Of a stretch of DNA of 64,000 nt, positions 25,727 through 34,902 are shown piece after piece (the stretch's first letter is position 1; each line of letters starts with the position of its first letter). Origin of the DNA: an uncultured Clostridia bacterium. GTDB lineage: Bacteria; Bacillota; Clostridia; Christensenellales; Borkfalkiaceae. The position numbers and the translations under genes are program-made. Where the stretch lies: assembly GCA_944367565.1 (NCBI GenBank), contig CALVWR010000002.1, forward strand, positions 62,001 through 126,000, written 5' to 3'. The notes under the pieces were generated by a model that was not told the DNA's origin, made no database searches, and saw only the letters and a list, made by a program, of their open reading frames with translations.

Positions 25727-26086
25727 TCACCGAAAAAGAGTACAGAAAAACAAATATCGCAAAACGTTTGCGGCAAGCAGAGCAAAGGCAATGCATTTCG
25801 CCCCTTTGTTTCTGACGTAAAAAAGCGTCCATACCGCCGCGGCGACGGGCAATGCAAAGGAATTTGCGGCAAAATAATTTTTCGCATCTCCGCAAAAAAG
25901 CGCAATCATCGCCCGCGTCATGTCGCAGGTCGGACAGGCGTGTCCCGTCAGCAGCCGGATCGGACAGGTCGCTCCGAGCAAAGCCAGAAAACAAAAATAC
26001 AACGCCGCCGCAAGCAGTGCGACGGCGTGCGTTCGCAGGATCCGTAAAAATTCGGCTTTACGCCAGAAACAGTTTAACTTTTTCAA
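25727..26086 (-). CDS. DUF2752 small membrane protein
   Basis: About 119 residues with three hydrophobic segments and the DUF2752 signature CPIRLLTGHACPTCDMTRA at residues 41-59. The central glycine usually found in CPxCGMTRA is aspartate here. Function unknown. The start (TTG 26086) overlaps the end of the TM2 gene by 29 bp and lacks a clear RBS, so initiation may be coupled to that gene. Both are controlled by the Xre module 2 promoter. Confidence 0.8.
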   Translation of the reverse strand: MKKLNCFWRKAEFLRILRTHAVALLAAALYFCFLALLGATCPIRLLTGHACPTCDMTRAMIALFCGDAKNYFAANSFALPVAAAVWTLFYVRNKGAKCIAFALLAANVLRYLFFCTLFR

Positions 26087-26408
26087 AGTTGATCGCGCGG
26101 ATCCGTTTTGAAATCAGAAAAAGATCGATAAGCCACCAGATGCCGCATGCGCCTCCCGTCAGCAGTTTTCCGATTCCGAGTCCGATGTCTCCCGCATAAA
26201 ACCGGTCAACCCCGATTCCTCCCAGCAAAATCGATAAAATCAGCCCCGTCGTCGGATTTTTCAGCTCCACCATCTCCAGATCGCGCAGTTTGTCGTCGCT
26301 TGCCGCATGCAGTGACGAACGCAGATTCGCTAAATATTCCTGCCCGAAATATTTCCCCTTGAACTGCAAAAACGCGTTGATCTTGTTTTCCCTTTCCTTT
26401 TCTTCCAT
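26058..26408 (-). CDS. TM2 domain membrane protein
   Basis: 116 residues from ATG 26408 with GAGGAGG upstream. The N-terminal half is soluble and charged. The C-terminal TM2 domain has two helices (NPTTGLILSILLGGIGVDRFYAGDIGLGI, then KLLTGGACGIWWLIDLFLI). TM2 proteins are widespread with no settled role. Divergent from an Xre regulator; its promoter spacer is exactly filled by an operator palindrome. Confidence 0.88.
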   Translation of the reverse strand: MEEKERENKINAFLQFKGKYFGQEYLANLRSSLHAASDDKLRDLEMVELKNPTTGLILSILLGGIGVDRFYAGDIGLGIGKLLTGGACGIWWLIDLFLISKRIRAINFEKVKLFLA

Positions 26409-26422
26409 ATGTACCTCCTCTT

Positions 26423-26497
26423 TCTCACTATAGTAAGATAATGTAATTATAATCTTACAAAAGTAAGAAGTCAAGTATTTTTCTTACAAAAGTGAGA
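26423..26497. promoter_or_regulatory. Three-palindrome operator and TM2 promoter (module 2)
   Basis: Palindromes TCTCACTATAGTAAGA (26423-26438), TCTTACAAAAGTAAGA (26453-26468) and TCTTACAAAAGTGAGA (26482-26497) are spaced 29-30 bp centre to centre. The middle one sits in the 17-bp spacer of the minus promoter (-35 TTGACT 26469-26474, -10 TATAAT 26446-26451). Confidence 0.82.
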
Positions 26498-26508
26498 AAA
26501 ATAAACAT

Positions 26509-26715
26509 ATGGAGACAGAATTCGGAAAAAGATTGAAGGAATTGAGGGAAGAAAAGGGGGTGAGTCAGCCTGCGCTTGCCGCGGCATTGGGCGTCAGCAA
26601 GGCAATTGTCAGTTTCTGGGAAAACGGTCGGCGGGAACCTACGCTGTCCAATCTGATCGCAATTGCGGATTATTTCGGCGAAAGTCTCGATTATCTTGCG
26701 GGGCGGAAGGAGTGA
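26509..26715 (+). CDS. Xre-family helix-turn-helix regulator (module 2)
   Basis: 68 residues that are essentially only a Cro/CI HTH (KRLKELREEKGVSQPALAAALGVSKAIVSFWENGRREP) ending in the family tail ADYFGESLDYLAGRKE. No good Shine-Dalgarno precedes the ATG. The third operator lies 12-27 bp before the start, so it probably represses its own synthesis as well as the divergent TM2-DUF2752 operon (inference). Confidence 0.88.
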   Translation: METEFGKRLKELREEKGVSQPALAAALGVSKAIVSFWENGRREPTLSNLIAIADYFGESLDYLAGRKE

Positions 26716-26941
26716 CTGTCGCGTAAGGCGCGCCGGCGGGAGATCTGCGATCGGCTCGGCGGCAGAAGCGGGTCTGCGGCGCTTGCGTTGAGAAAAAAAC
26801 GGTGCAGTTTAGCGGCGGAAAAGCGGAGGGAACGATCATTCTGCGCGGCACGGCGACGGGTTCGGAAAGAGTGACTTTTGTGCAAGGTTCACCGGCGGGA
26901 GATCTGCGATCGGCTCGGCGGCAGAAGCGGGTCTGCGGCGC
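26704..26941. repeat. Two-copy direct repeat including the 3' end of the Xre gene
   Basis: About 79 bp (26704-26782 and 26863-26941) repeated at a 159-bp offset. The last 50 bp of each are identical (26733-26782, 26892-26941). The repeat begins in the final codons of the Xre gene. The gap 26716-27001 contains no gene. Confidence 0.85.
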
Positions 26942-26966
26942 GAGCGGCGGAAAGTCGGGAAAACCC

Positions 26967-26995
26967 TTGTCAACGGAACGCGGATGTGATACACT
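26967..26995 (+). promoter_or_regulatory. Promoter of the first rarA gene (leaderless)
   Basis: -35 TTGTCA (26967-26972), 17-bp spacer, -10 TACACT (26990-26995). The ATG at 27002 coincides with the expected transcription start and there is no Shine-Dalgarno. Confidence 0.75.
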
Positions 26996-27001
26996 GTAGT
27001 T

Positions 27002-28318
27002 ATGGATCTTTTCGATTATCGTTTACAACAGGAACAGAGGTCGGTGCAGCCGCTTGCGGAGAGGATGCGGGCGCGGACGCTGAAGGAATTTATCGGGCAG
27101 GAGCATATCGTATCGGAGACGAGTCTGCTGTTTCGGGCGATACGGACGGACAGGCTGGGGAGTTGTATTTTCTGGGGGCCTCCGGGGACGGGGAAGACGA
27201 CGCTTGCGAATATTGTGGCGAATTCCACGGGCGGGAACGCGATCAGGCTGAACGCGGTGAATGCCGGCATTGCGGATGTAAAGGCGGCGGTGGAGAAGGC
27301 GCGCAGCGATCTGAAATTGTACGGCAGGCGCACCTATCTTTTACTCGACGAATGTCATCGGTTCAACAAAGCGCAATCCGACTCGTTATTGCCGGCGATA
27401 GAGTGCGGGGATATTCTTTTTATCGGATCCACGACGGAGAACCCGTATGCCGCGATGACGCCGGCGATCGTATCGCGGTGTCGGGTATTTGAATTCCGCG
27501 CGCTCAGCGAGAAAAACATTTACGGGGCGCTGAAGAAAGCGGCGACCGATCGGGAACGGGGGCTCGGGAATATGCTGCTGGAGGTAGACGAGGCGGCTTA
27601 CGCGCATTTTGCGTCCATGGCGGCGGGCGATCTTCGGGTGGCGTATAACGCGCTGGAGCTTGCGGCGCTGACGACGGCGGCGAACGCGGACGGCGTGGTG
27701 CATATCACGTTGCGGGATGCAGAGGAATCCATCCAGCGCAAGGCGCTTTCCTACGACGAAAATCTCTATTACGATCTGCTTTCGGCGTTTTGTAAGAGTC
27801 TCAGGGGGAGCGATTCCGATGCCGCGCTTTACTATATGCAGCGGTTGATCAACGGGGGATGCGATCCGCTGATCATCGCGCGGCGGCTGATCGCCCATGC
27901 CAGCGAAGACGTGGGCATGGCGGATTCCGAAGCGCTCGTCGTGGCGGTTTCCGCGATGACGGCTTACGAACGCATGGGAAAGCCGGAAGGACTGATTCCG
28001 CTCACGCACGCCGTGATCTACGTTTGCGAAGCGCCGAAATCCAATTCGGTGATTCTCGCCATGGAAGGGGCGATGGACGACGCGCTGCATCATAAGGACG
28101 ACGCCGTCCCGCCGCATCTGAAGAATGCCGTTTACGGGAGTGAAGAAGATCAGAAGAAATCGTCGGAATATAAATATGTGCACGATTACGGCGGTTATGT
28201 GAAGCAGCAATATCTGCCGGACGGGCTTGTCGGACGCGTTTATTATCGTCCCAAGGACGTCGGCGAGGAAAAAAAGGTGAAAGAGCGCCGTCGGGAAAAG
28301 GGAATGGAAGATCGATAA
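27002..28318 (+). CDS. rarA: Replication-associated recombination protein A (RarA/MgsA), paralogue 1
   Basis: 438 residues. AAA+ ATPase of the clamp-loader clade: Walker A GPPGTGKTT at 59-67, Walker B LLLDECHRFNKAQ, sensor 1 GSTTENPY, arginine finger region SRC, then the MgsA tetramerisation domain (LLSAFCKSLRGSDSDAALYYMQRL). It acts at stalled forks and gaps. The Walker B variant is DECH, where the second copy at 42433 has DEIH. The predicted mRNA is leaderless. Followed by a very strong hairpin. Confidence 0.93.
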   Translation: MDLFDYRLQQEQRSVQPLAERMRARTLKEFIGQEHIVSETSLLFRAIRTDRLGSCIFWGPPGTGKTTLANIVANSTGGNAIRLNAVNAGIADVKAAVEKARSDLKLYGRRTYLLLDECHRFNKAQSDSLLPAIECGDILFIGSTTENPYAAMTPAIVSRCRVFEFRALSEKNIYGALKKAATDRERGLGNMLLEVDEAAYAHFASMAAGDLRVAYNALELAALTTAANADGVVHITLRDAEESIQRKALSYDENLYYDLLSAFCKSLRGSDSDAALYYMQRLINGGCDPLIIARRLIAHASEDVGMADSEALVVAVSAMTAYERMGKPEGLIPLTHAVIYVCEAPKSNSVILAMEGAMDDALHHKDDAVPPHLKNAVYGSEEDQKKSSEYKYVHDYGGYVKQQYLPDGLVGRVYYRPKDVGEEKKVKERRREKGMEDR

Positions 28319-28372
28319 ACCGCCGGAAAACGAGCGTTCGGAGAGCGGGAAAACAGTAAGATTTTCTCGGGA

Positions 28373-28417
28373 AACGCGAGCCGCCCGCAACATTTGTTGC
28401 GGGCGGCTCGCGTTTTT
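28373..28417. terminator. Long bidirectional terminator hairpin
   Basis: 20-bp perfect stem (28373-28392 with 28395-28414) and a T5 run, between convergent rarA and tmcAL. Confidence 0.85.
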
Positions 28418-28423
28418 GTCCGT

Positions 28424-29611
28424 TTATTTTTTTGTTTCGTCGGAAACGATCAAAGTGAAATATTCGTTTTGTTTTCCGCGGGAAACGAGGTTGTAAAGAT
28501 CGTTTGCGAGCGCGTCTTTCAAAAAGCAGTCGAGCGCTGTCTTTTCGAGAACGCGATAGTCGGATTTCCGCATCAGGAGCGGGACGGAGGCAGCCGCTTT
28601 TATTTCGGAAAGCAACGGGGAATTTTCCCTGACGGCAAGCACCTTGATGTAAAGATCGCTCTTCAGACAGCGGAAAATAAAATCTTCCGAAATACGCAGA
28701 AAGTTTGCAAGAAAAATTCGCCTTACGCGCGCTTGGGTATATCGTTTTGTCACCACTTTTCCGAGGAGGTCGTCATAATCGGGATTGTCTTTCAGCAGCG
28801 CCTTGATCCGGTTTTCAAGCCCTTCCGAACAGTCTAAAATTTCCGAAAGCTCCTTTGCCGTGGCGCTCATCAGCGCCGAAACCACGGGAATCCGGAAATC
28901 GGGCGGGAATTCCGGAAGATCGGCATAAACGTATTTCGGCAGAAATTTTCTGATCTTTTTTTTCTTTCCTTCCGCGAGTTGCAAACGGATGCTCCTTGCG
29001 CTGGTAACGCTTTTTTTGAGCCGAACGTCATTGTGGATATTTTCTCTGAGAAAAGGATAAAGCTCCGTGTTCATGCCGAGCTTGATCGCCGCTTTTGCGT
29101 ATTCGAGCGCAAGGATGTTGTTGGGCGAGGAAACAAGATTTTCGTCCAGATCGGGGAGATTGAGCTGTTTTACGGTGTTGAATTTCGCCTTTGCAAGGGA
29201 AATTCCCGTTTCCAGCTCGCGTTTGAGGACCTGTTTGAATTCCTTGGTTTCATTGAGCATCGCTTTTGCGGCGGTGCGATAGGTTTGGGCGTCGCCCGAT
29301 TCCACGCCGAAGCAAAGTGCGTCGATACAGCCGAGGCTCCTGACGATCTTCATCGCGCCGGTCGCAAAAATTTCCGCATTTGCCGTGGCAAAAACCGTCG
29401 GCAGCTCGATGACGATGTCCGCGCCCGCAAGGATGGCGTGTTTTGCACGGGTATACTTATCCATCACGGCGCTTTCGCCCCGTTCGCAGAAATCGCCCGA
29501 TAAAATAACCGTAAGCGTTTTTGCCCCGAGATCGTTTTTGATGTGGGAAATCAGTTTCAGATGTCCCGAATGGAGGGGGTTATATTCGGCGATACAGGCG
29601 CAATTTTTCAT
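28424..29611 (-). CDS. tmcAL: tRNA(Met) cytidine acetate ligase (YlbM family)
   Basis: 395 residues. TmcAL acetylates C34 of elongator tRNA-Met from acetate and ATP. N-terminal nucleotidyltransferase motif AEYNPLHSGHL (residues 8-18), then SGDFCERGESAVMDKYTRA and the KSVTSARSIR motif near residue 205. The conserved SGNFVQRG is here SGDFCERG. AGGGAGA precedes the ATG. Its substrate acetate is made by the pta-ackA operon that begins 200 bp away on the other strand. Confidence 0.9.
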   Translation of the reverse strand: MKNCACIAEYNPLHSGHLKLISHIKNDLGAKTLTVILSGDFCERGESAVMDKYTRAKHAILAGADIVIELPTVFATANAEIFATGAMKIVRSLGCIDALCFGVESGDAQTYRTAAKAMLNETKEFKQVLKRELETGISLAKAKFNTVKQLNLPDLDENLVSSPNNILALEYAKAAIKLGMNTELYPFLRENIHNDVRLKKSVTSARSIRLQLAEGKKKKIRKFLPKYVYADLPEFPPDFRIPVVSALMSATAKELSEILDCSEGLENRIKALLKDNPDYDDLLGKVVTKRYTQARVRRIFLANFLRISEDFIFRCLKSDLYIKVLAVRENSPLLSEIKAAASVPLLMRKSDYRVLEKTALDCFLKDALANDLYNLVSRGKQNEYFTLIVSDETKK

Positions 29612-29817
29612 AAAAGAATCTCCCTAAATCGTTTACAATTCAGACGTTATGTTGTATAATTAAAAGGTAATATCGGTACAGTAAACGGGCGGCGAAAGAC
29701 CGTCCGCCCGCCGTGCGACAGAAAAATCGGGGCGTGCGGGGAATCCTGTCCGGTTATAGTATACTCTATTTTCCCGAAAAAAGAAAGGGATAAAGTAAAA
29801 ATATTACAGAGGAGAGA

Positions 29818-30822
29818 ATGGAAATGACGAATATTCTGGACGAAATTCTGGAAAAATCGGCGGTTCTCGGCAAAACCATCGTTTTGCCTGAGGGGGAAGA
29901 TCCCCGCGTTGTGGCGGCGGCGTCGTCGGCGGTAGCGCGCGGAATCGCGAAGATCGTGCTTCTCGGCGACGGGGAAGAGATTATGAAAAAGAATCCCGGC
30001 GTGAATCTGAACGGGGTGCAGATCGTGAATCCGAAAACGAGCGATAAGCGCGAAGGGTATGCGAATTTGCTCTATGAACTGAGAAAGAACAAGGGAATGA
30101 CGCAAGAGGATGCGGAAAAACTTTCTTTCGACAATACGTATTTCGGTGTGCTGATGCTGAAGGCGGGGGATGCGGACGGTCTCGTATCGGGAGCGTGCCA
30201 TTCCACGGCGAACACGTTGCGTCCGGGGCTGCAGATCGTGAAAACGCAGCAGGGCGTACCGCTGGTTTCGAGTTATTTTCTGATGCTGCCGCCGAAAACG
30301 GGCAACCGTTACGTCCCGGACGGCGCGCTGATTTTTGCCGACTGCGGAATCAATCAGAACCCGTCGCCGGAAGAGCTGGCGTATATCGCCGTCGCTTCCG
30401 CGAACAGTGCGCGGACCATTGCGGGGCTGGAGCCGCGGGTGGCGTTTTTGTCCCATTCCACCAAGGGAAGCGCAAAGCATCCGGATGTGGATAAAGTACG
30501 GACGGCGGCGGAAAAGATGAAGGAGATCGCGCCCGACGTGATGAGCGACGGCGAATTGCAGCTCGACGCGGCGCTCGATGCGTCGGTGGCGAAACTGAAA
30601 GCGCCCGGCTCGGATGTGGCGGGAAAAGCCAACGTGCTGATATTCCCCGATCTCGACGCGGGCAACATCGGGTACAAGCTGGTGGAACGTCTCGGCGGAT
30701 ATATGGCGATCGGTCCGGTATGTCAGGGCTTTGCAAAGCCCATCAACGATCTCTCCCGCGGGTGCAAGGTAGAGGATATCGTGGCGGCGATCGCGATCAC
30801 CGCATTGCAGGCGCATCATTGA
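29818..30822 (+). CDS. pta: Phosphate acetyltransferase
   Basis: 334 residues from ATG 29818 (AGAGG 5 nt upstream); ATG 29824 is also possible. Converts acetyl-CoA plus phosphate to acetyl phosphate. Family motifs: VLPEGEDPRVVAAAS, GLVSGACHSTANTLRPGLQIVKT and the C-terminal FPDLDAGNIGYKLVERLGG. Length is that of the short clostridial form without an N-terminal regulatory domain. Twelve nucleotides before ackA: together they form the acetate-producing, ATP-yielding fermentation branch. Confidence 0.95.
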   Translation: MEMTNILDEILEKSAVLGKTIVLPEGEDPRVVAAASSAVARGIAKIVLLGDGEEIMKKNPGVNLNGVQIVNPKTSDKREGYANLLYELRKNKGMTQEDAEKLSFDNTYFGVLMLKAGDADGLVSGACHSTANTLRPGLQIVKTQQGVPLVSSYFLMLPPKTGNRYVPDGALIFADCGINQNPSPEELAYIAVASANSARTIAGLEPRVAFLSHSTKGSAKHPDVDKVRTAAEKMKEIAPDVMSDGELQLDAALDASVAKLKAPGSDVAGKANVLIFPDLDAGNIGYKLVERLGGYMAIGPVCQGFAKPINDLSRGCKVEDIVAAIAITALQAHH

Positions 30823-30834
30823 GAGGAAACGGAT

Positions 30835-32034
30835 ATGAAAATTCTGGTTATCAACGCGGGCAGTTCATCGCTGAAATATCAGTTGATCGACATGAAGGAC
30901 GAGAGCGTTCTTCTCAAAGGTCTTTGCGAACGCATCACGTTCAGCGGCGGCAGACTCGTTCAGAAAACGGCGGACGGCAGGGAACTGATTGTGGAAAAGG
31001 ATATGCCTACGCATAAAGAGGCGATGGAGCTGGTGCTGAAAGCCATGCTCGATCCCGAAAAAGGCGCGCTGAAAAGCATCTCGGAGATCGGTGCGGCGGG
31101 ACACCGCGTACTGCATTCGGGAGAGGATTTCAAACATTCCGTCGTCATCGACGACGAGGTTATCCGCATCTGTGAAAAGAACGTCGATCTCGGACCGCTG
31201 CATATGCCGGGGAACATCGCGTGCATCAAAAGCTGCCGTGAGGTCATGCCCGGCGTTCCGATGGTGGCGGTGTTCGACACCACGTTCCATTCCACAATGC
31301 CGCCTAAAGCGTATATGTACGGGATTCCTTACGAGGTTTATGAAGAATATAAAGTCCGCAAGTACGGCTTTCACGGGACGTCCCATAAGTTCGTTTCGCA
31401 GGAAACGGCGAAGATTCTCGGCACCGAAAAATGCCGTCTGATCATCTGCCATCTGGGGAACGGCTCTTCGATCTCGGCGGTGAAAGACGGCAAATGCGTG
31501 GATACGTCCATGGGCTTTACGCCGCTCGAAGGTCTGGTGATGGGAACGCGAAGCGGCGACATCGATCCCGCGGCGGTGGATTATATGCGCGTCAAACTCG
31601 GCATCCCCGCCGACGAAGTGGTGAACTTTCTCAATAAAAAATGCGGAATGCTTGGGATCAGCGGACTGTCCAGCGACTGCCGCGATCTGACTGCCGCGGC
31701 GGCGGAGGGGAACGAACGCGCGGCGCTCGCCCTCGAAATGACGGCATACCGCGTGAAGAAATACATCGGAAGCTATGCCGCGGTACTCGACGGAGCGGAC
31801 GCGATCGTGTTTACCGGCGGAATCGGGGAACACTCCCCGTATATCCGGAATCTCGTATTGCAGGATATGGAATATATGGGCGTGGAGTACGACGCGCAGG
31901 CGAACGAGGCATATCCTCATGCGGGGATCGGCGTTCTGAGCAAGCCGACTTCCAAGGTAAAAGTGCTGATCGTGCCGACGAACGAAGAACTTTCCATCGC
32001 GCGCGAAACGCGGGAACTCGTCAAAAAGGCGTAA
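30835..32034 (+). CDS. ackA: Acetate kinase
   Basis: 399 residues, normal length. Makes ATP and acetate from acetyl phosphate. ASKHA-fold motifs: VINAGSSSLKYQL at the N-terminus, FDTTFHSTMP, YGFHGTSHKFVS, CHLGNGSSISAV, FTPLEGLVMGTRSGDIDPA and FTGGIGEHS. GAGAGGAAACGG upstream gives a modest RBS. Operon partner of pta. Confidence 0.97.
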   Translation: MKILVINAGSSSLKYQLIDMKDESVLLKGLCERITFSGGRLVQKTADGRELIVEKDMPTHKEAMELVLKAMLDPEKGALKSISEIGAAGHRVLHSGEDFKHSVVIDDEVIRICEKNVDLGPLHMPGNIACIKSCREVMPGVPMVAVFDTTFHSTMPPKAYMYGIPYEVYEEYKVRKYGFHGTSHKFVSQETAKILGTEKCRLIICHLGNGSSISAVKDGKCVDTSMGFTPLEGLVMGTRSGDIDPAAVDYMRVKLGIPADEVVNFLNKKCGMLGISGLSSDCRDLTAAAAEGNERAALALEMTAYRVKKYIGSYAAVLDGADAIVFTGGIGEHSPYIRNLVLQDMEYMGVEYDAQANEAYPHAGIGVLSKPTSKVKVLIVPTNEELSIARETRELVKKA

Positions 32035-32069
32035 AAAAGTGCGGTTTGTAAAAAAATACGCGAAAAAAG

Positions 32070-32098
32070 TTGACATTACGCGGAGAATATAATAAAAT
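32070..32098 (+). promoter_or_regulatory. Promoter of the DUF177-rpmF operon
   Basis: TTGACA (32070-32075), 17-bp spacer, TAAAAT (32093-32098). Confidence 0.8.
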
Positions 32099-32131
32099 AA
32101 GTAGGCTTGAGCGCCTTTCGGAAAAGAAAAT

Positions 32132-32527
32132 ATGATTATCGATTTGAAAGAGATCAGGAAGAAAGGAAAAGAAGAAGAGGCATTTTACTTCGAGTATTTT
32201 CCCTCAGCGCAATTGTGTGCCGTTCCCAATGTGGAGATCGCGCCGCCCGTCAAGATTCAGGGCAGGGTGCGGATTCTGGACAAGACGACGGTTTTTGCGG
32301 AAGGAGAGGTTTTCTTCACTTTGAAAGGCGAGTGTACCAGATGTCTGAATCCGGCGGAAAAGTCCTATGTTGCCGACTTTGCGGAAGAATTTTCTTCGGC
32401 GGGGGAAGAAGGCGCGTATCCTTATTGCGCGGATAAGATCGATTTGACAAAGGCGATTGACGATCTGCTGATTCTTGAAATGCCGATGACGTTTGTCTGC
32501 GGCGAAGATTGCAAGGCGGAGTATTAA
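32132..32527 (+). CDS. DUF177 (YceD family) protein
   Basis: 131 residues of the DUF177/YceD family, linked to 23S rRNA accumulation in other bacteria and plastids. Conserved LKGECTRCLNP (residue 68) and a second C-terminal cysteine pair FVCGEDC probably form a metal site. It precedes rpmF by 18 nt, the arrangement found across bacteria. Confidence 0.9.
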   Translation: MIIDLKEIRKKGKEEEAFYFEYFPSAQLCAVPNVEIAPPVKIQGRVRILDKTTVFAEGEVFFTLKGECTRCLNPAEKSYVADFAEEFSSAGEEGAYPYCADKIDLTKAIDDLLILEMPMTFVCGEDCKAEY

Positions 32528-32545
32528 GGGAAAAGAGGTGTAAAA

Positions 32546-32737
32546 ATGGCTGTTCAGAAGAGTAAAACGTCGAAACAGAGGACGAACAAGAGATTTGCGA
32601 ATTTCAAGGTTGCGGCTCCCACGCTGGTGGAATGTCCGCAATGCCATGAATTGAAAGTACCGCACAAGGTCTGCAAGAAGTGCGGATATTACGACGGCGC
32701 GGTCGTAGTGGAACAGAAAGAAAAGAAGGAAGACTGA
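32546..32737 (+). CDS. rpmF: 50S ribosomal protein L32
   Basis: 63 residues. Start AVQKSKTSKQRTNKRF and zinc ribbon CPQCHELKVPHKVCKKCGYY with four cysteines, that is, the zinc-binding form of L32. RBS AAGAGGTG. Terminator follows. Confidence 0.97.
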   Translation: MAVQKSKTSKQRTNKRFANFKVAAPTLVECPQCHELKVPHKVCKKCGYYDGAVVVEQKEKKED

Positions 32738-32760
32738 TTTCTTTTGATCCGAATCGACGG

Positions 32761-32786
32761 GCGGATAGGTTCTATCCGCTCTTTTT
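32761..32786 (+). terminator. Terminator after rpmF
   Basis: 8-bp stem (32761-32768 with 32772-32779), then TCTTTTT. Confidence 0.8.
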
Positions 32787-32851
32787 GTGTTTTAACGGGA
32801 AAGAAAAAACGTTTTTCATCGATCGGGTGGGAAAGATGCGTATATCAGGAC

Positions 32852-32933
32852 GCAAAAACGGCGGGGAAAGTGTGTTTCCCGCCGTTTTTGCGCAAATTGA
32901 AGCCGCGCCGTGACGGCGCGCAGTATTTTTTTT
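32852..32933. terminator. Two further hairpins between convergent genes
   Basis: An imperfect 17-bp stem (32852-32869 with 32875-32891) is followed by CGCGCCG-TGA-CGGCGCG (32904-32920) and a run of T. Nothing else is seen in 32738-32937. Confidence 0.65.
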
Positions 32934-32937
32934 CGGT

Positions 32938-34326
32938 TCAGTTCGTCATATCTTCACCGGGACGATCGGATGCAGAATACAGACCGTCCGTTTCCGACGT
33001 ACCGTCATCCTGCCGTTCGGATTGCTGCGACGGATCTGTCTTCGTTTTTTCCGAAGTTGTCGCACCGTCATCCTGCCGTTCGGATTGCGGCGACGGATCT
33101 GCCGTTTCCGTTGCGCCGCCGATCTTCGCCGCGCGAAGAAGTTCTTCCCGTTTTTTATGGCGACTTTCCAACCTCGAAGAAAAGAACGTGACGCAGCCGC
33201 CGAGCAGGATATAGAGATAGAAACAAAGAATACGCCATGTCAGCATGGCGGTGAAACCGAGTCCGCCCTGCAGATTATCCCGGAAGATAAAGAAGAAAGA
33301 CACTTCGCTTGCGCCGGCGTTGCCGGGCGTGGGGATAAACGAAACCGAGGAGTAAAGGATGATCACGATCTGGATCATCTCGAACCATTCGCCCATGCCG
33401 CCGACGTTGGGGTTATCGTAGCCGAACGTACGCAAAGTAAAATAGGCGATGGAAGCGAGGGCAAGCTGGGAAAGCAACGCACAAAGCACGGCGAAGACAA
33501 ACATCAGTTTATGCTGACCGATACTTTTGAGGCATTTGGTATTTTTGCTGATCACGCCGATCGCTTTTTTAATCAGTCTGTCGGGATTGCGCACCAGTCT
33601 GATTTTATATCCGAAACGGATCACGCCCGCCACGATTTTTGTGGTCGCTTTGGGCATAATGGAAAAGACGAAGACGGCGACGGGGACGAGAACGTAAAAG
33701 AGAAGTCCGACGAGCGCCATGACTTTGACCGCCGGAGTAATCAAAGAAAAAGACAGGATCAGGCTGACGATACAGAGGATAATAAAGCTGAATTGTTGCA
33801 GTAAAAAAGCACTGATGACTACGGCGGTAGCAGTACCGCCGTGAACGCCTTTTTTCGTCATGAGATACGCCGCAAAGGGCTGCCCGCCCGCGCCGAAAGG
33901 GGTGATATAGTCGTAAAATTTCGTAATGACGGCGGTTTCCGCACACAGCTTGAAGCGAGGCTTTTTCTCGAAACCGTAGAGCAGACAGACGGTTTTAAGC
34001 CAGTCGAAGAACAGAACAAGCAGCGCGGAAAGTGCGGCAAAAACGAGGTAAAACCAGTTTTTGCCGATGGTGGCGATGATTTCTTGAAAGGATAAAACGT
34101 CGCCGGAAAAGTCGCTGAAAGCGGTAAAAGCAAGGCTTGCCGCACAGATCAGAAAAAAGATCAGATAAAAAACGACCTTTTTCTTACCTGATTTCTGAGG
34201 CGGCGTCTGCGCGACGGAAAGATCGTCTCCGGAAGAAAAGTTTTCGTTTTTCACCGACAGATCGGTTCCGGTTTCCGAGGGAATGCCGTTTTTGTTCCGC
34301 GGCCGTGCGTTGCGGGGATCAGTCAT
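32938..34326 (-). CDS. Lysylphosphatidylglycerol synthase transmembrane region-like / flippase-like membrane protein
   Basis: 462 residues. A 45-residue polar N-terminus, then about eight membrane helices with the family motif [20 protein letters not shown] (residue 140) and [18 protein letters not shown] (residue 320). This matches the LPG_synthase_TM/UPF0104 family, which flips or supports lipid synthesis; the soluble MprF synthase domain is absent. The cytoplasmic tail carries two copies of [12 protein letters not shown] from an in-frame DNA repeat. Its start overlaps rplI by 8 bp. Confidence 0.82.
   Translation of the reverse strand: MTDPRNARPRNKNGIPSETGTDLSVKNENFSSGDDLSVAQTPPQKSGKKKVVFYLIFFLICAASLAFTAFSDFSGDVLSFQEIIATIGKNWFYLVFAALSALLVLFFDWLKTVCLLYGFEKKPRFKLCAETAVITKFYDYITPFGAGGQPFAAYLMTKKGVHGGTATAVVISAFLLQQFSFIILCIVSLILSFSLITPAVKVMALVGLLFYVLVPVAVFVFSIMPKATTKIVAGVIRFGYKIRLVRNPDRLIKKAIGVISKNTKCLKSIGQHKLMFVFAVLCALLSQLALASIAYFTLRTFGYDNPNVGGMGEWFEMIQIVIILYSSVSFIPTPGNAGASEVSFFFIFRDNLQGGLGFTAMLTWRILCFYLYILLGGCVTFFSSRLESRHKKREELLRAAKIGGATETADPSPQSERQDDGATTSEKTKTDPSQQSERQDDGTSETDGLYSASDRPGEDMTN
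33001..33101 (-). repeat. In-frame direct repeat in the flippase-like gene tail
   Basis: 38-bp near-identical units at 33001-33038 and 33064-33101, offset 63 bp (21 codons), encode the repeated [12 protein letters not shown]. Confidence 0.85.
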
Positions 34327-34765
34327 TGATGCTTTCCACCCTGATTTTGATTTTCGCCGTTTCTTCCGCGGAGATTCTCACGTCAAGAGAGTAAACGCCC
34401 GTAGATTTGATCGGCGTATTTAATATTATTTTCTTTTTATCGACTTTATAACCCTGTTCGGCGAGTTTTTCGGCAATTTCCTTACTGGTTACGCTGCCGA
34501 AGAATTTTCCGTTTTCGCCGGTTTTGACGGTAACGACGATTTCTTTGCCTTCCAGTTTTTGCCTTAGCTCCTTATTGAGGCGTTTTTGTTCCGCGACATG
34601 AAACGCCTGCGCCTGTTTTTGCTGCTGATTTTCGTTCAGAGCCTGGGAAGCGGCTTCGACGGCGCTGCCGTTTTTTAAAAGAAAACGGGCAAAACCGTCT
34701 TTGCTTTCCACAATGTCGCCTTTTTTACCCGTACCTTTCACGTCTTTCAATAAAATTATCTTCAT
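34319..34765 (-). CDS. rplI: 50S ribosomal protein L9
   Basis: 148 residues, full length. N-terminal [35 protein letters not shown] is the L9 signature; the C-terminal domain ends with [28 protein letters not shown]. Transcribed with the flippase-like gene. Confidence 0.96.
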   Translation of the reverse strand: MKIILLKDVKGTGKKGDIVESKDGFARFLLKNGSAVEAASQALNENQQQKQAQAFHVAEQKRLNKELRQKLEGKEIVVTVKTGENGKFFGSVTSKEIAEKLAEQGYKVDKKKIILNTPIKSTGVYSLDVRISAEETAKIKIRVESIND

Positions 34766-34795
34766 ATTGACCTCTTTTCAGACCAGTATAGTTGA

Positions 34796-34824
34796 AGTTT
34801 ACTAAAAAACGTGCTGTTTGTCAA
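34796..34824 (-). promoter_or_regulatory. Promoter of rplI
   Basis: Minus-strand -35 TTGACA (34819-34824), 17-bp spacer, -10 TAAACT (34796-34801). Confidence 0.6.
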
Positions 34825-34902
34825 CTTATACCGTATAAAAATTCAAAGAATAAGGCATAATGAACAATAAAAGCGGCGAAATTGCCAAAAAGGAGAGAAA
34901 AC

